Below the pieces are notes generated by a model. That model searched no databases and was not told where the DNA came from. It saw only the letters and a list, made by a program, of their open reading frames with translations. This document shows, piece by piece, positions 1 through 6,128 of a stretch of 9,774 nucleotides of DNA; position 1 is the stretch's first letter, and the number at the start of each line of letters is the position of its first letter. Made by a program: the position numbers and the translations under genes. Origin of the DNA: an uncultured Rhodospirillales bacterium (GTDB lineage Bacteria > Pseudomonadota > Alphaproteobacteria > Rhodospirillales > 2-02-FULL-58-16); the NCBI GenBank assembly GCA_913053795.1, contig CAJXGZ010000062.1:1-9774 (forward strand), in the 5' to 3' direction.

Positions 1-30
1 AATGGGAAAAAGAGCTATCAGCCGTCAATT

Positions 31-70
31 TTCAGCTTTCAGCTCGCTGATCTCTGACCTCTGATCTCTG
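31..70. repeat. Low-complexity intergenic microrepeats
   Basis: Downstream of yjbQ is a short stretch built of direct repeats: ttcagct occurs twice in tandem (31-37, 38-44) and ctgatctctg twice (47-56, 61-70) with a 4-base spacer. Its composition differs from the GC-rich coding DNA beside it. I see no convincing hairpin plus T-tract for the leftward operon. It may be the edge of a larger intergenic repeat outside the window. Confidence 0.5.
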
Positions 71-74
71 TCCC

Positions 75-494
75 TCACTCCCCCGTCAAATGCAGCGCCA
101 GCTTTCTTGCGTGCGGGCGTTGGCGGTGTTCGAAGAGGTAAATCCCCTGCCACGTTCCCAGCGTCATGCGGCCGCCGCTGACGGGGATGCTTAGGGAGAC
201 GTCGGTGAGGGCGCCTTTGATGTGGGCGGGCATGTCATCAGAGCCTTCCATGGTGTGGCGGTAGAGGGACGGGTCCTCGGGGACCAGTTTTTTAAAGAAA
301 GTCTCCAGGTCCCTTACCACGTCGGGATCGGCGTTTTCCTGGATGGTCAGGGAGGCCGAGGTGTGGCGGCAGAACACGCACAACAGGCCTTCAGCGATTC
401 CCTGCTCGGCGACCCAGGCGGCGATGTCGCTTGTGACTTCGTAAAGCCCCTGGCCTTGGCTGTCGACGGCGAGGGTGGTCTGGGCCTGTTTCAT
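75..494 (-). CDS. yjbQ: YjbQ family protein (UPF0047; secondary thiamine-phosphate synthase type)
   Basis: This is a 139-residue protein, full length for the YjbQ/UPF0047 family, a small cytosolic fold found in all domains of life. Some members have been assigned a weak thiamine-phosphate synthase activity, but the true physiological role is unsettled. Visible family signatures are HTSASLTIQENADPDV (about residues 44-59), EGSDDMPAHIK (83-93) and GTWQGIYLFEHR (113-124), which supply the conserved His, Glu and Asp residues of the putative metal or active site. The ATG at 494 overlaps the stop of the upstream peptidase gene by 4 bases (ATGA), and an AGGAAG Shine-Dalgarno lies at 498-503. It is the last gene of the leftward operon. 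Family assignment is sure; the substrate is not. Confidence 0.93.
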   Translation of the reverse strand: MKQAQTTLAVDSQGQGLYEVTSDIAAWVAEQGIAEGLLCVFCRHTSASLTIQENADPDVVRDLETFFKKLVPEDPSLYRHTMEGSDDMPAHIKGALTDVSLSIPVSGGRMTLGTWQGIYLFEHRQRPHARKLALHLTGE

Positions 495-1201
495 TGACTT
501 CCTTTCCCATAGCGCCGCAGGTCTTCTCCGTTCTTTCTAAGCCACCGGCGGGCGGCTTTGGGGTCATGCGCCAAGTCCTCGACGGCGCGCCAGAATTCGG
601 GGCCATGGTTCATGTGCGCCAAGTGCGCGACCTCGTGGGCGACCACATAGTCAAGCACGAACCGGGGCGCCATCACCAGCCGCCAGCAGAAGTTCAGGTT
701 CCCCTTGGCCGAGCACGACCCCCAGCGTGAGCGGGTGTCGCGGATGGCGATGCGCCCGACCCGGCGGCTCAACTTGGCGGCGAAGGCCTCGGCCCTAAGC
801 TGGATGAGGCGCTTGGCCTCCGCCTTGAGCCAGTCGGTGAGCCGCCGCGCCAGGTGCTCGAGCGCCCCGCCGACGAAAATATCGCCGTCAATGTGCGTTA
901 CCAAGCGGCCGCCGGGGCGATGGACGATGCGGCGCCTCTCGCCCAGGAACGGGACCTCGCCGCCGTCGATGAAGGGCGCCCGTTGGGGCAGGGCGTCCAG
1001 GCGCTCAATGATCCACGCGGCTTTCTTTCGGGCCAGCTCCAGCCCTTCACGCAAGGAGGCGCGCTTGGGCAGGGTCAACACGGCGCCCCCGGCCTCGGCG
1101 TCGATGCGAAGGATGATGTTGCGCGCCCGGGCGTGGCGGCGCACCCGCAAGGGCGCCGTCCGCCCGTTCAAGTCCAGGGTGTAGGTTTCGTGGTTCGTCA
1201 T
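491..1201 (-). CDS. YgjP-like / DUF45 zinc metallopeptidase family protein
   Basis: This is a 236-residue cytosolic protein of the YgjP (DUF45, SprT-like/M48-related) family. The zinc site is explicit: HEVAH at 189-193 followed by H199 in AHMNHGPEFW, giving the HExxH-x5-H pattern typical of the family. RSRWGSCS (about 157-164) is the conserved strand and turn before the metal helix, and the Arg/Lys-rich N-terminal half is the usual substrate-binding part. There is no signal peptide or membrane segment. Family members are predicted peptidases, but physiological substrates are poorly known. The ATG at 1201 overlaps the stop of the upstream DapA-like gene by 4 bases, and its own stop overlaps the yjbQ start, so expression is probably coupled on both sides. 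I see no strong Shine-Dalgarno, consistent with reinitiation after the upstream gene. Confidence 0.9.
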   Translation of the reverse strand: MTNHETYTLDLNGRTAPLRVRRHARARNIILRIDAEAGGAVLTLPKRASLREGLELARKKAAWIIERLDALPQRAPFIDGGEVPFLGERRRIVHRPGGRLVTHIDGDIFVGGALEHLARRLTDWLKAEAKRLIQLRAEAFAAKLSRRVGRIAIRDTRSRWGSCSAKGNLNFCWRLVMAPRFVLDYVVAHEVAHLAHMNHGPEFWRAVEDLAHDPKAARRWLRKNGEDLRRYGKGSQ

Positions 1202-2097
1202 AATGCTGGCTCAGGCGGGGGCGGGGGGGCAAAGCCGATGCCGTCGAGGGCCTTGAACAGGGCTTGCGCCTGATCATCGCTAAGGCGCGTCAAGGGCGGA
1301 CGGATGTTAAGCCAGGATTTATCTTTCGCATAGTGCGCCATGACCGCCTTCAGCGCCGCGATTTGCGGATAGGCGCTGACCGTCATGCGGACCTGGGTGA
1401 TCCTTTGGCTTGCCTCTTCGCTGCGTTTCCCATAGACCCGCGCCGCCAGCTGGGGGGCGACGTTGCAGAAAGCGGTGACGCACCCGGCGCCTCCTTCCTT
1501 GAGCAAGGGAAGAAACGCCTCGTCCGAGCCCGAGAACACCTTAAAGCCGGGAAAGGCGCGGACCATGGCCGTCATGTTGGCGAGATCGCCGGAGCTGTCC
1601 TTGACGCCGGCAATGACCTCCGGGTAGCGCTTGAGCAGCCGCTCGATCAGGGACAGGTTTATGGGGACGGCGGACATCTTGGGGAAGTGGTAGAGGTAAA
1701 CCCTGAGCCTTGAGTCGCCCACCGCCTCGATCACTTGGCAATAGGATGCGAACAGGCCGTCGTCGCTGACGTTTTTGTAAAAAAACGGCGGCAGCATCAA
1801 AACGCCCGGAGCGCCGATTTCAATCGCCCGGCGGCTCAAGCGCACGGTGTCGGGAAGCGCCGGGCACCCGGTCCCCGGCAGCAGCGCTTGGCAAGGGATT
1901 TCCGACTGAGCCAGGGCGTCCAGAATGTCCAGGCGTTCTCCGACGCTGAGGGAATTGGCCTCGCCGGTGGTGCCGAGCACGGACAAGCCGTCACATCCCT
2001 GGTCCAGCAGCCAACGGCAATGGCCGACCAGGGCGCCGTGGTCGGGCGAAAGGTCCGCCTTCATGGGCGTCAATACGGCGGCGAAGACGCCGTTCAT
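1198..2097 (-). CDS. DapA / N-acetylneuraminate lyase superfamily class I aldolase or synthase
   Basis: This 299-residue TIM-barrel protein belongs to the dihydrodipicolinate synthase / N-acetylneuraminate lyase superfamily, whose members form a Schiff base between a lysine and a pyruvate-like 2-oxo acid. Visible are GTTGE (42-46, the carboxylate-binding loop), YLYHFPKMS (about 134-142, with the catalytic Tyr) and VIAGVKDSSGD (161-171, with K166 as the Schiff-base lysine). The segment after the Tyr reads YHFPKM rather than the YNVPxR of true DapA, so the Arg that binds aspartate semialdehyde is absent; a different aldehyde partner is likely. The protein ends in a proline-rich tail (PPPPPEP). 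A strong GGAGGA Shine-Dalgarno (plus-strand 2104-2109) lies 6 bases before the ATG, which overlaps the ycgN stop by 4 bases. The family is certain; the substrate is unknown and the symbol is left blank. Confidence 0.9.
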   Translation of the reverse strand: MNGVFAAVLTPMKADLSPDHGALVGHCRWLLDQGCDGLSVLGTTGEANSLSVGERLDILDALAQSEIPCQALLPGTGCPALPDTVRLSRRAIEIGAPGVLMLPPFFYKNVSDDGLFASYCQVIEAVGDSRLRVYLYHFPKMSAVPINLSLIERLLKRYPEVIAGVKDSSGDLANMTAMVRAFPGFKVFSGSDEAFLPLLKEGGAGCVTAFCNVAPQLAARVYGKRSEEASQRITQVRMTVSAYPQIAALKAVMAHYAKDKSWLNIRPPLTRLSDDQAQALFKALDGIGFAPPPPPEPAL

Positions 2098-2534
2098 AAA
2101 TCATCCTCCGGCCATGTGACGATATGGTCCTCCAGGTCGCCGGCCCCGGTCTCGGAGACGATGCGCCCGCGCGCCGAGGCGCCCGCCAGGTGGACGGACG
2201 CGAGGTCGCCCGTAACCAGGGGGTGCCATGGCGGCGGATCCTCGCCTTTGAAAAGACGCACATAGGCGCAGGTGGGCGGCATCCAGCGGATCTTGGGCAG
2301 CGTCTCCGGCGACATGGTGACGCATTCGGGCACAATGCGCTTGCGGTTTTTGTAATTTTTGCAGCGGCAGGTCTCTAAATCAAGCAAGCGGCAGGCGACG
2401 TCGGTGTAATGGATTTCGCCGGTGTCGGCGTCCTCCAGCTTTTCCAGGCAGCATTTGGCGCAGCCATCGCACAACGCCTCCCATTCGGCGAGGCTCAGAT
2501 CGAAGAGTTTCTTGTGTTTCCAGAAATCACGCAT
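2094..2534 (-). CDS. ycgN: YcgN family cysteine-cluster protein (UPF0260)
   Basis: This is a 146-residue cytosolic protein with the cysteine pattern of the YcgN/UPF0260 family (related to zinc- or iron-chelating CxxCxxCC proteins): LCDGCAKCC at 21-29 (C22, C25, C28, C29), then C48, C56, C58, C71 and C89. The opening FWKHKKLFDLSLAEWEALCDGC is the typical family N-terminus and supports the ATG at 2534. The reading frame stays open much further upstream, but that part lies over the well-supported cobB frame and is not family sequence. The chosen start overlaps the cobB stop by 8 bases, and a GAGG sits just upstream. The function of the family is not established; the cysteines suggest bound metal, which is inference. 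Confidence 0.9.
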   Translation of the reverse strand: MRDFWKHKKLFDLSLAEWEALCDGCAKCCLEKLEDADTGEIHYTDVACRLLDLETCRCKNYKNRKRIVPECVTMSPETLPKIRWMPPTCAYVRLFKGEDPPPWHPLVTGDLASVHLAGASARGRIVSETGAGDLEDHIVTWPEDDL

Positions 2535-3915
2535 CGTCCTCGCCGTCGATAAGGTGAATGAACGAGCCCGCCACCCGGCCGTCCACAAGTCCCGCCGGGC
2601 CGTGGTCAATTCCCTCCACGTCGACAGAGGTGAAAAGGGGCTGGGCGGGGCCTTCCTTGGCCAGGGTGGCGTAATGGAACTCGTGGCCGCGAAAACGCGC
2701 GCCGGCGCGTCCCAGGGGGCCTTCGGCGCTGAGCGTCGCCCGCCTGTAGCCCAGATGCAACTGGCGGCGCGCAAACGAGGTCTCCAGGGGCAGCAATCCG
2801 GCCATGGCGTGGCGGCGGCCTTCGGCGTCCTCGATGCCGTGTCCCAAGACCATGTAGCCGCCGCACTCTCCATAGACGGCGGCGCCCCGGTTGGCGGCAT
2901 TGCAAAGACCGTCGAGGAAAGCGTTTGAGGCGGCGAGCCGTCCGGCGTGCAGCTCCGGGTAGCCGCCCGGAAGATAAACGGCGTCGGCGTCGGCGGGCGG
3001 GCTTTCATTGGCCAGCGGCGAAAACAAAACGACCTCGCTTCCTTGGGCGCGCCAGCCGTCGAGGACCAGGGGATAGCTGAAGCGAAAGGCGTGGTCGGCG
3101 GCGACGGCGATGCGCTGGCCCAAGGGCGGCAAGGGAACGGCGACTTTCTCAGCCGAAGCTTTGGGCCAAGGTTGGGCCAGACCTTGCAAGGCTTTCACGT
3201 TCACCGCCTTGCCAACCAGATCGGCGGCGGCGTCGAGGAAGGCCTCAAGATCATCGTGCTCGGCCGCCTGGACCAGGCCCAGGTGGCGATCGGGCAGGGC
3301 CAAGCTCTGATGGCGGGGAAGAAAACCAAGGACCGGAATTTCAGGGACGTGGCGCGTGCAGGAATCCTGTAAAATCCTGATGTGCCGCCCGGCTCCGGTA
3401 CGGTTGAAGACGACGCCGGCGATGTTCAAGTCCGGGCGAAAACCGGCGAAACCCTTGACCACCGCCGCCGCGGAAGCGCCTTGGGCGCGGGCGTCAACGA
3501 TGAGAATGACCGGCCAGCCGGTGGTGACGGACAAGTCCGCCGTCGACCCTTTGTCCAAGTCAGCGCCGTCGAACAGGCCCATGACGCCCTCGCATATGAT
3601 GATTTCGGCGCCTTTGGAAAGGGCGCCGACGGCGCCCGCCAGGGTCTTGGGGCGCATGGCCCAGGGATCCAGGTTGAGGCAAGCGCGACCGGTGGCGGCG
3701 GCGTGGAAGGCCGGATCGATATAGTCGGGGCCCGCCTTGGCCGAAGCGACGGAAACGCCGTTCAGCGCCAGATGCCTTAGCAGTCCAAGGGTGAACACGG
3801 TCTTGCCGCCGCCCGATGCGGGCGCCGCGATTATTAATCCACTGGGAAGGGGGCCACTGGGAGAGCCGCCGGGAGAAAAGCCGCCAGGAGAAAAGCCGGA
3901 AGAAACATTCGCCAA
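2527..3915 (-). CDS. cobB: Cobyrinate a,c-diamide synthase (CobB/CbiA)
   Basis: This is a 462-residue two-domain enzyme that uses ATP and glutamine to amidate the a and c side chains of cobyrinate (or hydrogenobyrinate) in cobalamin synthesis. The N-terminal dethiobiotin-synthetase-like ATPase domain starts LIIAAPASGGGKT (27-39, P-loop), followed by AKAGPDYIDPAFH (59-71) and ICEGVMGLFDG (107-117). The C-terminal class I glutamine amidotransferase domain has GGYPELHAGRLA (317-328), the nucleophile C351 in GECGGYMVLG, HEFHY (411-415) and the late His454 in SFIHL. The start is probably a TTG at 3915, one base after the SCO-like gene's stop; no other start lies upstream in frame. Residues 1-26 are a low-complexity Gly/Ser/Pro lead-in with FSPGG duplicated, not seen in typical members, so the true N-terminus is uncertain. 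The 3' end overlaps ycgN by 8 bases. Confidence 0.95.
   Translation of the reverse strand: MANVSSGFSPGGFSPGGSPSGPLPSGLIIAAPASGGGKTVFTLGLLRHLALNGVSVASAKAGPDYIDPAFHAAATGRACLNLDPWAMRPKTLAGAVGALSKGAEIIICEGVMGLFDGADLDKGSTADLSVTTGWPVILIVDARAQGASAAAVVKGFAGFRPDLNIAGVVFNRTGAGRHIRILQDSCTRHVPEIPVLGFLPRHQSLALPDRHLGLVQAAEHDDLEAFLDAAADLVGKAVNVKALQGLAQPWPKASAEKVAVPLPPLGQRIAVAADHAFRFSYPLVLDGWRAQGSEVVLFSPLANESPPADADAVYLPGGYPELHAGRLAASNAFLDGLCNAANRGAAVYGECGGYMVLGHGIEDAEGRRHAMAGLLPLETSFARRQLHLGYRRATLSAEGPLGRAGARFRGHEFHYATLAKEGPAQPLFTSVDVEGIDHGPAGLVDGRVAGSFIHLIDGEDDA
3865..3894. repeat. 15-bp direct duplication in the cobB 5' end
   Basis: Two adjacent 15-base units (3865-3879, 3880-3894) match at 14 of 15 positions and, read on the minus strand, encode FSPGG twice (residues 8-17 of CobB). 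This looks like a slippage-type in-frame duplication in a dispensable lead-in before the ATPase fold. Confidence 0.8.
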
Positions 3916-3916
3916 G

Positions 3917-4861
3917 CTACATGAGTTCCCGAATTTGTCCGGCCATTTCCTCGGGCGTGGCGTCTTCGTTGAAGTGGGCGCGGTAGCCGCCGTCAGGCCC
4001 CATCAAGTAAATGAGGGACGTGTGATCAATGACGTAATCGTCTTTGCCTTGCGTCTTTATGGCGTAGGCCTTGAAGGCGTTGAGCGCCCTATTGATCTGG
4101 TCGTGAGAGCCGGTGAGCCCCACAATCCGGGGATGGAAGTGGGCGAGATACTCCTTCAAGTCCTTTGGCGTGTCCCGGTCGGGATCGACGGAAATGAAAA
4201 TCGGCGTGATCTTTTTTATGTTCTTTCCCAGCAGCCGTAGGGTCTCCGCTATTCTGTCCAACCCCATCGGGGTCACGTCTGGACTAAAGGTGTAGCCGAA
4301 ATAAACGAGCGTGAAGCCGCCGTGGAAATCGGCATCGGTGACCGTTTTACCGTTTTGGTCCGCCAAGGCGTATGGCCCGCCCGAGATGAGGGGTGAATTT
4401 TTCGCCGATTTGGCTGGAAGCTTCGGTTTGGCCGTCGGCGTTGTTTTGGCTTGCGCCTTGGCGGCGGTTTGAGCCGCCGCTTTGGCCTTTCGCGCCTCCT
4501 CGATTTTGCGCGCCATTTCGGCGGTCCGCGCTTCCGCGGCTTTGCTCACATTCTCGGCCTGTTGCGCGTTTTCCGTTTGCGGCGGCGCTTCGGCGTTCTG
4601 GTCCGCTATTTTTTGCTGCTCAATAACATTGCGCCCCAACATAAAAAGGATGACGGCGACGATGAAAAGGCACAGAAAGGCGACAAGGTGGTTGCGCACG
4701 TTTTTATCGGGAATCTTCTTGACGGGCGCTTTGACGCTTGCGGCTTTTTTGACGGAAGGTTTGACGGAAGGTTTGACGGAAGGTTTAACGGAAGGTTTAA
4801 CGCCTGCGGCTTTTTTTGCGCGTGTTTTTTTGGTCGGTGTTTTTTTGGTGGGGGATTTCAT
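3917..4861 (-). CDS. SCO1/SenC-like membrane-anchored thioredoxin-fold protein lacking the copper-binding cysteines
   Basis: This 314-residue protein has four parts: a Lys/Pro-rich cytoplasmic tail (1-55) with four VKPS repeats (21-36); one membrane segment (about 59-76); a periplasmic Ala/Lys/Glu-rich, probably helical linker (79-150), TolA-like in composition; and a SCO1/SenC thioredoxin-fold domain (about 158-314). The domain is recognisable from GGFTLVYFGYTF (181-192), ITPIFISVDPDRDTP (218-232) and DYVIDHTSLIYLMGPDG (275-291). SCO proteins deliver copper to the CuA site of cytochrome c oxidase using a CxxxC and a distal His. Here the motif reads FSPDVTP: S193 and T197 replace both cysteines, while H280 is kept. 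Classical copper delivery is therefore unlikely, and the role may be structural, redox-independent or regulatory. It is first in the leftward operon, and its stop is one base from the cobB start. No cytochrome oxidase gene is in the window. Confidence 0.88.
   Translation of the reverse strand: MKSPTKKTPTKKTRAKKAAGVKPSVKPSVKPSVKPSVKKAASVKAPVKKIPDKNVRNHLVAFLCLFIVAVILFMLGRNVIEQQKIADQNAEAPPQTENAQQAENVSKAAEARTAEMARKIEEARKAKAAAQTAAKAQAKTTPTAKPKLPAKSAKNSPLISGGPYALADQNGKTVTDADFHGGFTLVYFGYTFSPDVTPMGLDRIAETLRLLGKNIKKITPIFISVDPDRDTPKDLKEYLAHFHPRIVGLTGSHDQINRALNAFKAYAIKTQGKDDYVIDHTSLIYLMGPDGGYRAHFNEDATPEEMAGQIRELM
4751..4798. repeat. 12-bp tandem repeat x4 encoding VKPS
   Basis: Four consecutive 12-base units (4751-4762, 4763-4774, 4775-4786, 4787-4798) are identical except for the first base of the fourth. 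On the minus strand they encode VKPS four times in the cytoplasmic tail of the SCO-like protein. Copy number may vary between strains; that is inference. Confidence 0.92.
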
Positions 4862-4909
4862 TACGGAAACCTGATTTTTCCCTGTTCAAGCAGCCAGCGG
4901 CGCACAGAG

Positions 4910-4927
4910 CAACATAATATATTGTTG
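4910..4927. promoter_or_regulatory. Near-palindrome in the divergent promoter region (candidate operator)
   Basis: An AT-rich 18-base element has arms CAACA (4910-4914) and TGTTG (4923-4927) around an 8-base AT core; 14 of the 18 bases fall in symmetric pairs. It lies across the candidate leftward -10 and touches the rightward -35, as an operator for a regulator of both transcripts would. I do not recognise it as the site of a known regulator. Confidence 0.3.
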
Positions 4928-4939
4928 AAAAAAGCTCAA
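4911..4939 (-). promoter_or_regulatory. Candidate promoter for the SCO-like/cobB/yjbQ operon
   Basis: On the minus strand, TTGAGC (plus positions 4934-4939) and TATGTT (4911-4916) are separated by 17 bases, about 50 bases before the SCO-like start. It is a moderate sigma70-type match in the only AT-rich non-coding stretch upstream of the operon. No cobalamin riboswitch is visible between it and the gene. Confidence 0.35.
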
Positions 4940-4953
4940 ACGCCCTCTATCAA
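4925..4953 (+). promoter_or_regulatory. Candidate promoter for cbiD-cobK
   Basis: TTGAAA (4925-4930) and TATCAA (4948-4953) are separated by 17 bases, 38 bases before the cbiD TTG. The two hexamer sets of this and the leftward promoter interleave, so polymerase binding in the two directions would probably be mutually exclusive. The whole gap (4862-4991, 130 bases) is too short for a full cobalamin riboswitch plus promoters, and I see no B12-box-like core in it. Confidence 0.35.
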
Positions 4954-4991
4954 AAAATGAAAATAACCTGTGGATTATTTCCAAGTTTCTT

Positions 4992-6128
4992 TTGAGTCAT
5001 TCCCCAATCGAACCAATTTCGCATAGATTACAAACGATGATCAAGGGAAAGCCAAAAGAATCGTTGCGAAAAGGGTGGACGACGGGGGCCTGCGCCGCGG
5101 CCGCCGCGGCCGCCGCCTATGAAGCGTTGCTCACTGGAGTTTTTCCCGATCCGGTCGCCATCACCTTGCCCAGGGGAGAGCGGCCAAGTTTCACCCTGTC
5201 CAGATCAGGGCTTGAGCGGGGACGCGCTTTCGCCGCCGTCATCAAGGACGCTGGGGATGATCCGGACGTGACGCACGGCGCTGAGATCGTCGCCGCCGTG
5301 GCGCACGGCGCAGGCGGCGCAGGCGGCGCAGGCGGCATTGTCTTTCTCGCCGGCGAGGGGGTGGGCGCCGTCACCCTTCCGGGGCTGGCGCTGGCGGTGG
5401 GCGAGCCGGCCATCAATCCCGGCCCGAGGGCGATGATCAAGGACGCCCTCAGCGCCGTCGCCAATAAACACGGGGTCGGCGAAATCAACCTTACCGTCAC
5501 CGTCTCCATTCCGGGTGGCGAGGAACTGGCGAAAAAGACCATGAACTCAAGGCTCGGCGTCATCGGCGGATTGTCCGTGCTGGGCGTTACCGGGGTGGTT
5601 ATGCCGTACTCGTGTTCGTCGTGGGTTCACGCCATTCATTGCGGCGTCGACGTGGCCCGCGCCTTGAAGTTGGATCACATCGTCGCCGCTGCGGGCCGCG
5701 CCTCGGAGGCCGGGGCGCGCGAACTGAACGACTTGCCCGAGGCCGCCTACATCGAGATGGGGGATTTCGCGGGCGCCCTGCTCAAGTATCTTCGAAAGAA
5801 TCCGGTAAAGCGCCTGACGCTGGCCGGCGGCTTCGCCAAGATGTTGAAGCTGGCGCAAGGAAACATGGATCTACATTCTTCACGCTCCCAGGTGGATTTC
5901 GCCGCCCTGGAGGAAATGCTTAAGGAGCTTGGCTCACCCAAACGGACGCGCCCCGCCAACACCGCCCGGCAAGTCTTGGAGGAAGCGGGAGAATTCGCCC
6001 CAAGTCTCGCCGCGCTGACGGCGCGCCGGGCGCGGGAAGCGGCGCTGGCCACCCTGGCCGGCGGCGTGGCGGTGGAGGTGGCTGTTTTCGATGGCGCCGG
6101 CAAGATGGTAGGCTTTGCGGATGGTTAA
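4992..6128 (+). CDS. cbiD: Cobalt-precorrin-5B C1-methyltransferase (CbiD)
   Basis: This enzyme methylates C1 of cobalt-precorrin-5B with S-adenosylmethionine, a step of the cobalt-early (anaerobic-type) corrin pathway. The 378-residue protein shows the CbiD hallmarks: RKGWTTGACAAAAAAAA (26-42), KDAGDDPDVTHGAEI (85-99), NPGPRAMIKDA (142-152), SIPGGEELAKKTMNSRLG (172-189), GVTGVVMPYSCSSWVHAI (198-215) and AGGFAKMLKLAQGNMDLHSSRS (near 279-300). The start is uncertain: TTG at 4992, or ATG at 5037 (codon 16), which would begin MIKGKPKESLRKGWTTG, close to the usual N-terminus. Neither has a clear Shine-Dalgarno. A 9-base unit repeated three times inserts an AGG-AGG-AGG loop at 107-115. The 3' end overlaps cobK by 8 bases. 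Cytosolic. Confidence 0.95.
   Translation: MSHSPIEPISHRLQTMIKGKPKESLRKGWTTGACAAAAAAAAYEALLTGVFPDPVAITLPRGERPSFTLSRSGLERGRAFAAVIKDAGDDPDVTHGAEIVAAVAHGAGGAGGAGGIVFLAGEGVGAVTLPGLALAVGEPAINPGPRAMIKDALSAVANKHGVGEINLTVTVSIPGGEELAKKTMNSRLGVIGGLSVLGVTGVVMPYSCSSWVHAIHCGVDVARALKLDHIVAAAGRASEAGARELNDLPEAAYIEMGDFAGALLKYLRKNPVKRLTLAGGFAKMLKLAQGNMDLHSSRSQVDFAALEEMLKELGSPKRTRPANTARQVLEEAGEFAPSLAALTARRAREAALATLAGGVAVEVAVFDGAGKMVGFADG
5310..5336. repeat. 9-bp perfect tandem repeat x3 in cbiD
   Basis: Three exact copies of gcaggcggc (5310-5318, 5319-5327, 5328-5336) encode (Ala-Gly-Gly)x3 in what should be a surface loop between conserved blocks of CbiD. This is an in-frame expansion. Confidence 0.85.

Noticed and set aside
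1..30. Possible rho-independent terminator for the leftward operon (T-run on the minus strand near 7-12)
   Set aside because: The minus strand has CTCTTTTTCCC here, but I find no stable hairpin immediately before it; the adjacent microrepeats make only short imperfect stems.
2535..3008. Upstream continuation of the ycgN reading frame, giving a 304-residue protein
   Set aside because: This part is Arg/Pro/Ser-rich shadow sequence over the strongly supported CobB glutaminase domain; the YcgN family N-terminus begins at 2534, with an 8-base overlap of the cobB stop.
3852..3899. Plus-strand string with gccactggg and two gggagaaaagcc-like elements resembling the end of a cobalamin riboswitch
   Set aside because: It lies inside the 5' coding region of cobB, on the antisense strand, with no plus-strand gene directly downstream. 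The resemblance is explained by the FSPGG duplication, and no riboswitch core stems are visible.
222..4960. Numerous long plus-strand open frames opposite the leftward operon
   Set aside because: They are antisense shadows of conserved genes in GC-rich DNA, with no family motifs and no matching ribosome sites.
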